Below are positions 58,239-64,000 of a stretch of 64,000 bases of DNA, piece by piece. The translations under genes and the position numbers were made by a program. The stretch is taken from the NCBI RefSeq assembly GCF_000011645.1, contig NC_006270.3, forward strand, positions 3,494,501 through 3,558,500, read 5' to 3'. Origin of the DNA: Bacillus licheniformis DSM 13 = ATCC 14580. GTDB taxonomy: Bacteria; Bacillota; Bacilli; Bacillales; Bacillaceae. Below the pieces are notes generated by a model. The model did not search any database, was not told where the DNA came from, and worked only from the letters and a program-made list of their open reading frames with translations. The stretch's first letter is position 1. Each line of letters begins with the position of its first letter.

Positions 58239-59189
58239 TTATTTTACAGCCTTTTCTTTCTCTTTCAGCTCTTCGATATAGTGCTGAACGCTCTGTGCGG
58301 CAATGCTTCCGTCCCCTGTTGCCGTTACGATTTGGCGAAGGGTTTTCTCGCGAATGTCTCCCGCAGCAAAAATGCCTTCGACTTTTGTTTCCATCTGTTC
58401 ATTTGTCACGATGTAGCCCTCTTCATTTGTAATGCCGAGGTTTTTGAAAGGCTCTGAAAGCGGGAGCATACCGATGTAGATAAAGACGCCGTCAGTCCGG
58501 AACTCTTCTTCTTCGCCTGTGACCGTATCGACCAGTGTCACTTTGCCGACTTTTCCGTCTTGTTCATGAATTTCCTTGACCGTCTTATTCCAGAGAAAGT
58601 CGACTTTTTCGTTGTCAAACGCGCGCGCCTGAAGAATGCTTTGCGCTCTCAGCTTATCGCGGCGATGGACGATTGTTACTTTCGAAGCGAAACGGGTTAA
58701 GTACACGCCTTCTTCAACAGCGGAGTCTCCTCCTCCGACAACGACCAGCTCTTTGTTTTTAAAGAAGGCGCCGTCACAAACCGCACAATAAGAAACGCCG
58801 CGGCCGCCAAGCTCTTTTTCGCCAGGTACGCCGAGCTTCTTATATTCGGCGCCTGCTGTGATGATGACCGCGCGCGCTTTAAATTCTTTTGATCCCGCTT
58901 TGACGATCTTATAGTCTCCTTCATCGACGACTTCTTTAATATCGCCGTACGCATACTCAGCGCCGAACTTTTTCGCATGTTCAAACATTTTATTTGAAAG
59001 CTCGGGTCCCAGAATGCTTTCAAATCCCGGATAGTTTTCAACATCCTCCGTATTGGCCATCTGTCCGCCCGGAACGCCTCTTTCAACCATCAAAGTCGAC
59101 AGGTTCGCCCTTGACGTATAAACGGCTGCCGTCATTCCCGCAGGACCTGCTCCTATAATAATGACGTCATACATTTTTTCTTCTGACAC
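58239..59189 (-). CDS. trxB: Thioredoxin reductase TrxB
   Basis: A 316-residue NADPH-dependent flavoenzyme. FAD binding is at DVIIIGAGPAGMTAA, the redox-active cysteines at SYCAVCDGAFF and NADPH binding at VVVGGGDSAVEEG. It keeps thioredoxin reduced. The start is GTG at 59189 (MSEEKMYDVIIIG) behind GAAGGAG. A perfect palindrome TGCTTGCAAGCA (59215-59226) lies 25 bases upstream. The gene is Spx-controlled in B. subtilis. Confidence 0.97.
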   Translation of the reverse strand: MSEEKMYDVIIIGAGPAGMTAAVYTSRANLSTLMVERGVPGGQMANTEDVENYPGFESILGPELSNKMFEHAKKFGAEYAYGDIKEVVDEGDYKIVKAGSKEFKARAVIITAGAEYKKLGVPGEKELGGRGVSYCAVCDGAFFKNKELVVVGGGDSAVEEGVYLTRFASKVTIVHRRDKLRAQSILQARAFDNEKVDFLWNKTVKEIHEQDGKVGKVTLVDTVTGEEEEFRTDGVFIYIGMLPLSEPFKNLGITNEEGYIVTNEQMETKVEGIFAAGDIREKTLRQIVTATGDGSIAAQSVQHYIEELKEKEKAVK

Positions 59190-59321
59190 AATGTTCACTC
59201 CTTCATGAATCTTATGCTTGCAAGCAGTGCATTCCTGTTAAATAAGATTCCCTTCTTATAACTTCCTTACCCATATCCTATAAAATATCATGAATAATCG
59301 CTATTTTTTTGCTCACATAAT

Positions 59322-59357
59322 AAAACAGGCTGAACAATGAAGTTCACACCTGTTTCT
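59322..59357 (-). terminator. Terminator of yvcD
   Basis: Minus strand stem AAACAGGTGTGAACTT/GTTCAGCCTGTTTT ending in TTTTATT, immediately after the yvcD stop. Confidence 0.75.
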
Positions 59358-60816
59358 ATAGATGCTCTTTTAATGTACGTTCATACTTTGAAAGCGTCCC
59401 GGGCGATATTTGGAAAATTTTAGCGGTTTCGGCTTTTGTCAAACGCTCCTGATGCTCCGTCTTCCAAATGTAATAGATCGCTGCCGCAAGCCCGCCGGCA
59501 TTTTTCAGCTGAAGCCCGTAAGCCCTGATCTGCTGAATGACATGGAAAATCCAAAAGCACATGGCCTCCTGCTCCATCGCCGACTGATCCGCTTGTTCAA
59601 TCGCTTTTGCAGTCCTGTAAGCAAGTAGCGCGTCTTTTGAATCAACGGCTGCACCGCTTTCCCCGTAAAGCACAAGTCTGACAAACTGATCTTCAAACGG
59701 CGTTTTTGCCATCTGTGAATCAAGCACCGCTTTCAGCTGGGCTTTTTCCCCTTTTCTTCCGCTGATATAATATGCGGCAAGGCGCTCCTCGAGCGGTCGC
59801 TGGACAGGTCTCTTTTCCTTCCGTTCTTTCCACGGCTCCATGCGGGCGTCATCCGGATACTCTTCCTGCATCTTTTTCCATACAGACCGGGCAAATTGAA
59901 CGCGGCCCGTGTAATAAGCCGAGCAGGCAAGCCAGTAATAAAAGGTCTCATCCCCTTCAAATCCCATGCGGTAGAGTGATTTCAGCCATTTAAACCCGAG
60001 ATCGTATCGGCCGACAAGGGCTAGCGTGGCACCGAGCTTATACCTTTGCTCAAAAAGCATCGGATAAATATTTGAAAGCTGTTCGGAAAGCGCCTCGACC
60101 TTATCGTCCCGTCGTTCATAGTGATAAAAAATAAGAAGATTGCAAAGCGCATGCAGGTTTCCATGACTTTTTTCCAAGACCGTAAAAACCGTCGTTTTGG
60201 CTTTCTGAACGTCCCCGGCATAAAAGTATGCGAGTGCAAGATTGTTATAAGCCGACCAAAACTCAGGGTAATCGGAAATAATTTCTTCAAGCATCGCGAT
60301 CGATTCCTGAAGCTGTCCATTTTCCAGCAGTGATTTGGCCCGATCCTGTTTCAGAATCAGGTCGTCCTGATCGAACTGCGAATAGCCCTGATCTTCCTCT
60401 CCCATATCCAATAAATCAAGCAGCTCCGCATTTTCCTCGCTGAACTCGCCGTCCGGATCTTCCTTTAAATAAGTCTCCGCCGCTTTATAGGCCTCTTGAA
60501 AAAGACCGAGGTGCGCATAGTTGTTCGCTTTAAAATAGTAGCATTCAGTCATTTTTTCGTTGATGTTCTTCAGGATAAAGTCCAAAAGTTCGTTTGATTG
60601 CTGATAAAAGCCCATTTCCGTATAAATAACCGCAAGTTGGGACAGCATTCCCGTGTTTTCAGGTTCAAGAAAAATCGCTCTCTGTATGAGCTTGCTCGCG
60701 CGGGATAAATTTCGCTCTCTGTATGCTTTGAGCCCTTTATGATAAAAATATTGCCCATCTTGGAACAGCTGGACAATTCTCGAATCTTTATGATGTTCAG
60801 AAGTGTACTTTCCCAC
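59356..60816 (-). CDS. yvcD: TPR-repeat protein YvcD
   Basis: A 486-residue protein made mostly of tetratricopeptide repeats (YHKGLKAYRERNLSRASKLI, ATILEPENTGM-like, YFKANNYAHLGLFQEAYKAA, AYNNLALAYFYAGDVQKA). The C-terminus has a helix-turn-helix-like segment RLTKAETAKIFQISPGTLSK. It may be a protein-interaction scaffold; in B. subtilis its function is unclear. The start is GTG at 60816 behind GGAGGG. About length 484 is recalled for B. subtilis. Confidence 0.88.
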   Translation of the reverse strand: MGKYTSEHHKDSRIVQLFQDGQYFYHKGLKAYRERNLSRASKLIQRAIFLEPENTGMLSQLAVIYTEMGFYQQSNELLDFILKNINEKMTECYYFKANNYAHLGLFQEAYKAAETYLKEDPDGEFSEENAELLDLLDMGEEDQGYSQFDQDDLILKQDRAKSLLENGQLQESIAMLEEIISDYPEFWSAYNNLALAYFYAGDVQKAKTTVFTVLEKSHGNLHALCNLLIFYHYERRDDKVEALSEQLSNIYPMLFEQRYKLGATLALVGRYDLGFKWLKSLYRMGFEGDETFYYWLACSAYYTGRVQFARSVWKKMQEEYPDDARMEPWKERKEKRPVQRPLEERLAAYYISGRKGEKAQLKAVLDSQMAKTPFEDQFVRLVLYGESGAAVDSKDALLAYRTAKAIEQADQSAMEQEAMCFWIFHVIQQIRAYGLQLKNAGGLAAAIYYIWKTEHQERLTKAETAKIFQISPGTLSKYERTLKEHL

Positions 60817-61110
60817 AGATACCCTCCATTTCAAACTATATACCGTGAGTAGTATAACATAGTTTCCAGCAGGCTTAACAGGCCAAAAACAAGTTTCGAG
60901 AAAATTCTCTTCATTTTCCACATATGGTTTTTTCACCATTTTATTTCGGACGTTTGGAGCACCAGGACGGATAGGGCTTTCAGAAGGATGAAGGTACGTT
61001 TTATATCGGAAGTACGCTTTTCATCTTAACCCGGGCAAAATCTTTTTTTAGCACTTAATGATGACGAATGTACGTTCCCATTGTATGATAATAGAAAGGG
61101 GGTTCACAAA

Positions 61111-61590
61111 GTGAAAAAAGGCGGATCAATAGAATTGACGCATTACTCAGAAGAACATTCAGCTGCGCTTCTCGAATTTGAGCTTCCTGAAGAACAGCAT
61201 CGATTTACCGCTCTTCCGAAAGAGGCTTTAAAACGGACGGACGGCCAGTTTCCAATCGTAATTTTAAGCGAAGGCGAGCCTGTCGGATTTTTTATCCTCC
61301 ATGCGACCGAGAGGGTAAAAGACTATTCGGACAACCTGGACGCCATGCTGTTAACGGCGCTATCCGGCGACAGAAAGCACCAGGGAAAAGGTTTTGCAAA
61401 AGAAGGAATGCTCAAACTTCCAGAGTTTGTCTCCAAGGAGTTCACCCATTGTCATGAAGTCGTGCTGGTTGTGAACGTGAAAAACACCGCGGCCCAGCAC
61501 CTGTATGTTAAAGCCGGGTTTGCCGGCACAGGGGAAAGAAAAACAGGGCCGATCGGAGAGCAAATCGTGATGAAATTGAACATCAAATAG
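61111..61590 (+). CDS. GNAT-family N-acetyltransferase
   Basis: A 159-residue acetyltransferase. The acetyl-CoA loop is in SGDRKHQGKGFAKEGMLKL and the C-terminal motif is in NVKNTAAQHLYVKAGF. Substrate unknown. The start is GTG at 61111 behind AAAGGGGG; the reading frame extends further upstream but without a better site. It converges with hisI. Confidence 0.83.
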   Translation: MKKGGSIELTHYSEEHSAALLEFELPEEQHRFTALPKEALKRTDGQFPIVILSEGEPVGFFILHATERVKDYSDNLDAMLLTALSGDRKHQGKGFAKEGMLKLPEFVSKEFTHCHEVVLVVNVKNTAAQHLYVKAGFAGTGERKTGPIGEQIVMKLNIK

Positions 61591-61607
61591 CTCCCCTACC
61601 GGGAAAA

Positions 61608-61637
61608 CAACCAAAAGGCCAACCGCCTTTTGGTTGT
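61608..61637. terminator. Bidirectional terminator at the end of the his operon
   Basis: Stem CAACCAAAAGGC/GCCTTTTGGTTG with loop CAACC-like, serving hisI and the converging GNAT gene. Confidence 0.85.
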
Positions 61638-61648
61638 ATGCAGTGTGC

Positions 61649-62281
61649 TTATGATTCAGATCCTTCATGGCGCTCTTTCAAGACGCCAAGCACATCATCA
61701 AGCGGAAGGGACTGCTCCCTCAGCAAAACGAGCAGATGGTAAAGAAGGTCAGCCGCCTCCCATTTCAGTTCTTCAGGATCACGGTTTTTTGCAGCGATGA
61801 TGACTTCCGCCGCTTCTTCGCCAACTTTCTTCAAAATCTTATCAACGCCTTCACGGAACAAATATGTTGTATATGCGCCTTCAGGCATTTCAGCCTGCCG
61901 TTTGGCAATGACGGTTTCAAGTTCATTGATGATGTCAAAGCGGCCGCCATCAGTCTGTCTGATATGTTCGCCGGGCGAGAAACAGCTGTAGCTTCCTTTA
62001 TGACAGGCCGGCCCCGCCGGTTCAACAAGCACGATGAGCGCATCTTGATCACAGTCAAGCCTGATGTCTTTCACACGCTGAATGTTACCCGACGTCGCTC
62101 CCTTATGCCAGAGCTCTCCGCGCGATCTGCTGAAAAACCATGTCTCCTTCGTTTCCAGCGTTTTTTCAAACGATTCTTTATTCATATAAGCAAGTGTCAG
62201 CACTTCTTTGCTCGCTGCATCCTGGACAATCGCCGGGATCAAGCCGGCTTCATTAAATGTCAACTCGTCTGCCTTGATCAT
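61649..62281 (-). CDS. hisI: Bifunctional phosphoribosyl-AMP cyclohydrolase/phosphoribosyl-ATP pyrophosphatase HisI
   Basis: A 210-residue HisIE fusion. The N-terminal cyclohydrolase has DCDQDALIVLVEPAGPACH with zinc ligands; the C-terminal pyrophosphohydrolase has GVDKILKKVGEEAAEVIIAA. It performs the second and third steps of histidine synthesis. Last gene of the operon. Its ATG overlaps the hisF stop by four bases. Confidence 0.96.
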   Translation of the reverse strand: MIKADELTFNEAGLIPAIVQDAASKEVLTLAYMNKESFEKTLETKETWFFSRSRGELWHKGATSGNIQRVKDIRLDCDQDALIVLVEPAGPACHKGSYSCFSPGEHIRQTDGGRFDIINELETVIAKRQAEMPEGAYTTYLFREGVDKILKKVGEEAAEVIIAAKNRDPEELKWEAADLLYHLLVLLREQSLPLDDVLGVLKERHEGSES

Positions 62282-63036
62282 CTTACATTCACCCCGCGCT
62301 CTTTTAAATAAGCTTTTACTTCTTTTACAGATGTTTCTTTGTAATGAAAGATAGATGCGGCAAGAGCCGCGTCCGCCCGGCCTTCTGCAAACGCATCATA
62401 CATGTGGTCCGCACGCCCTGCGCCTCCGGATGCAATGACCGGGACTGAAACGGCTTCTGACACAAGCTTTGTCAGCCTGCAGTCAAATCCGTTCTTTTCT
62501 CCGTCTGAATCCATGCTTGTCAGCAGGATTTCACCTGCTCCCCGCCGAACGGCTTCCTTCGCCCAGGAAACGGCCTCAAGGTTCGTTTTTTTCCGACCGC
62601 CGTGTGTATAAACATAGTACAGATCAGCTTCTGGATCGTATTTTGCATCAATCGCGACGACAATGCATTGAGAGCCGAAAAAGTCGGCGCCTTCCGTTAT
62701 CAGTTCCGGCCGGAGAACGGCAGCCGTATTGACGGAAACTTTGTCGGCTCCGGCCCGCAGTATCGTTTTCATATCATCCAAACGATTGATGCCGCCGCCG
62801 ACGGTAAACGGGATCGCCAGCTTGGCCGCCACTCTTTCAACGACATCAACCATCGTTTTTCTCCCCTCGTGGGAAGCCGAGATATCGAGAAAAACAAGCT
62901 CATCTGCGCCTTCATGATCATATACTTCAGCCAGTTCAACCGGGTCGCCGGCATCTTTCAATTCAACAAATTGTACACCTTTGACAACGCGTCCATCTTT
63001 TACGTCCAAACACGGGATGATTCGTTTTGTGATCAC
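62278..63036 (-). CDS. hisF: Imidazole glycerol phosphate synthase subunit HisF
   Basis: A 252-residue TIM-barrel cyclase. RIIPCLDVKDGRVVKGVQF with the catalytic aspartate and LTSMDSDGEKNGFD are visible. With HisH it makes imidazole glycerol phosphate and AICAR. The start is GTG at 63036, overlapping the hisA stop. Confidence 0.97.
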   Translation of the reverse strand: MITKRIIPCLDVKDGRVVKGVQFVELKDAGDPVELAEVYDHEGADELVFLDISASHEGRKTMVDVVERVAAKLAIPFTVGGGINRLDDMKTILRAGADKVSVNTAAVLRPELITEGADFFGSQCIVVAIDAKYDPEADLYYVYTHGGRKKTNLEAVSWAKEAVRRGAGEILLTSMDSDGEKNGFDCRLTKLVSEAVSVPVIASGGAGRADHMYDAFAEGRADAALAASIFHYKETSVKEVKAYLKERGVNVR

Positions 63037-63770
63037 TTTGCCGCCACCCTTTCAAGCGCTTCAGCCACGGTAAATTGGTTGGTATAAAGAGCTTTTCCGA
63101 CAATAGCGCCAGAGACGCCTTCCGAAGCGCGGGAAGCGAGCGCCTCAAGATCGGCGAGAGAACTGACGCCGCCGGAGGCAATGACTTGTTTGCCGGTTGC
63201 CCTGGCAAGCTCCACTGTACTGTTGATATTAGGTCCTGACAGCATTCCGTCAGTCGCAATGTCAGTGAAGATAAAAACTTCTGCACCTTCATTTGCAAGC
63301 TCGCGGCCAAGCTCTTCCGCTCTAACGGAAGAGGTCTCAAGCCACCCTTCAGTCGAAACAAATCCGTCCCTTGCGTCAAGACCGATTGCGATGTGCCCTC
63401 CGTAGGCCTTCAGCATTTTTTTGACAAACTCGGTATTTGATACGGCAGAGCTGCCTAGGATCACCCTCTCAACGCCTTGCGACAAGTAGTCATACACGTC
63501 TTTTTCGGTCCTGATGCCGCCGCCGACTTGCACTTTAACGTCAAGCTTATCAGCAATGCTTATGACGTGGCCGCCGTTCACTTTTTTGCCTTCTCTTGCG
63601 CCGTCCAAATCGACAAGATGAATCCAGCTTGCCCCCTCTTCAGCAAACCGTGAGGCCATCTCCAGAGGGGAATGACCGTAAATCGTTTCTTTTTCGTAAT
63701 CTCCCTGGATGAGCCTGACGCACTTGCCGTTTCTTATGTCAATGGCAGGATATACAGTAAACTCGCTCAT
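63033..63770 (-). CDS. hisA: Phosphoribosylformimino-AICAR phosphate isomerase HisA
   Basis: A 245-residue TIM-barrel isomerase. YPAIDIRNGKCVRLIQGDY and IFTDIATDGMLSGPN contain the catalytic aspartates. It makes the ribulosyl isomer used by HisF/HisH. The start is ATG at 63770 (MSEFTVYPAIDI) behind GAAGGTG. A longer frame runs back through hisH without a ribosome site. Confidence 0.97.
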   Translation of the reverse strand: MSEFTVYPAIDIRNGKCVRLIQGDYEKETIYGHSPLEMASRFAEEGASWIHLVDLDGAREGKKVNGGHVISIADKLDVKVQVGGGIRTEKDVYDYLSQGVERVILGSSAVSNTEFVKKMLKAYGGHIAIGLDARDGFVSTEGWLETSSVRAEELGRELANEGAEVFIFTDIATDGMLSGPNINSTVELARATGKQVIASGGVSSLADLEALASRASEGVSGAIVGKALYTNQFTVAEALERVAAK

Positions 63771-64000
63771 TTTTTCACCTTCTGTTCTTGTGTAAACTGC
63801 TTGAACCGCTCTAAGATCAACATGCCGACCGTACTGCTCTTTTCCGGATGGAACTGGGCCCCGTATACATTGCCAAGACCGACGACAGCGGGTACACACA
63901 CACCGTATTCGGCGCTTGCAAGCAAAGCTTCCTCTTCGATTCCGCTGACATAATACGAATGAACGAAATACGCGAATCCTTCTTTCGCTTTTGGCAAAAG
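63767..64000 (-). CDS. hisH: Imidazole glycerol phosphate synthase subunit HisH (5' part off window)
   Basis: The last 78 codons or so of the glutaminase subunit. YFVHSYYV and YGAQFHPEKSS with the catalytic histidine and glutamate of the amidotransferase triad are present. The gene continues past the right edge. It overlaps hisA by four bases. Confidence 0.95.
   Translation of the reverse strand, partial: LLPKAKEGFAYFVHSYYVSGIEEEALLASAEYGVCVPAVVGLGNVYGAQFHPEKSSTVGMLILERFKQFTQEQKVKK

Noticed and set aside
61667..62311. Open reading frame of 214 codons opposite hisI
   Set aside because: Antisense shadow of the well-supported hisI gene.
1..64000. Prophage, insertion sequence, integrative element or CRISPR array
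   Set aside because: No transposase, integrase, phage structural gene or regularly spaced repeat was seen. The accessory blocks appear as simple insertions between conserved genes.

Overview
The window is chromosomal DNA of a Bacillus, best matched to the B. licheniformis group. Gene content and order follow the B. subtilis yvbT-hisH stretch closely, and many proteins can be aligned from memory with B. subtilis counterparts (SlrR, EpsA-O, SacB, LevB, ClpP, Crh, WhiA, YvcJ, YvcK, TrxB, HisAFI). Several blocks differ from B. subtilis. No insertion sequence, prophage, CRISPR array or integrase was seen. The species assignment is inference; no rRNA gene lies in the window.

Layout from the left. 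(1) 1-2350: end of a luciferase-like monooxygenase (yvbT) and the amino-acid permease yvbW behind a T-box leader. (2) 2400-4900: a small secreted protein of unknown role and a two-gene ABC transporter. (3) 5200-10900: lactate utilisation, with lutABC, its GntR repressor lutR and the lactate permease lutP. Two identical LutR-type palindromes lie in front of lutA and lutP. (4) 10938-12540: sigL (sigma-54) and the small gene yvfG. (5) 12550-28490: the complete 15-gene eps operon for biofilm exopolysaccharide, read right to left from epsA to epsO. It has an EAR antitermination RNA between epsB and epsC and inverted SinR boxes in front of epsA. The regulator slrR is divergent.

(6) 29585-38700 is the main accessory block: a YwrO-like quinone reductase, then a six-gene catabolic operon (DapA-type aldolase, iron alcohol dehydrogenase, DUF1537 acid-sugar kinase, PdxA-type dehydrogenase, 2-hydroxyacid dehydrogenase, MFS importer). 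A PrpR/AAA/Fis-type regulator gene precedes it. The regulator lacks the GAFTGA loop needed to work with sigma-54, and the operon has a good sigma-A promoter and two CcpA (cre) sites. Its substrate is unknown, and it is the best candidate here for an undescribed system. (7) 38790-40380: a divergent HxlR regulator and Old Yellow Enzyme pair. (8) 40490-43800: sacB with its SacY-type antiterminator leader, and levB, for levan synthesis and breakdown.

(9) 43930-50970: tRNA-Arg(CCG), a TM2 protein, clpP with CtsR and possible sigma-B control, yvdD, yvdC, an HD hydrolase, a SulP transporter with a carbonic anhydrase, and yvcT. (10) 50979-53360: a flavin-reductase and ArsR divergent pair, then adjacent barnase and barstar genes (secreted RNase and its cytoplasmic inhibitor). 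(11) 53420-57890: arylamine N-acetyltransferase and the crh-whiA-yvcK-yvcJ-yvcI operon linking carbon control, cell division and envelope metabolism. (12) 58240-64000: trxB, the TPR protein yvcD, a GNAT acetyltransferase and the 3' end of the histidine operon (hisH partial, hisA, hisF, hisI).

Most start codons were chosen by ribosome-binding-site spacing and family N-termini. Several genes use TTG or GTG. Promoter, operator and terminator calls are by eye from consensus and spacing.
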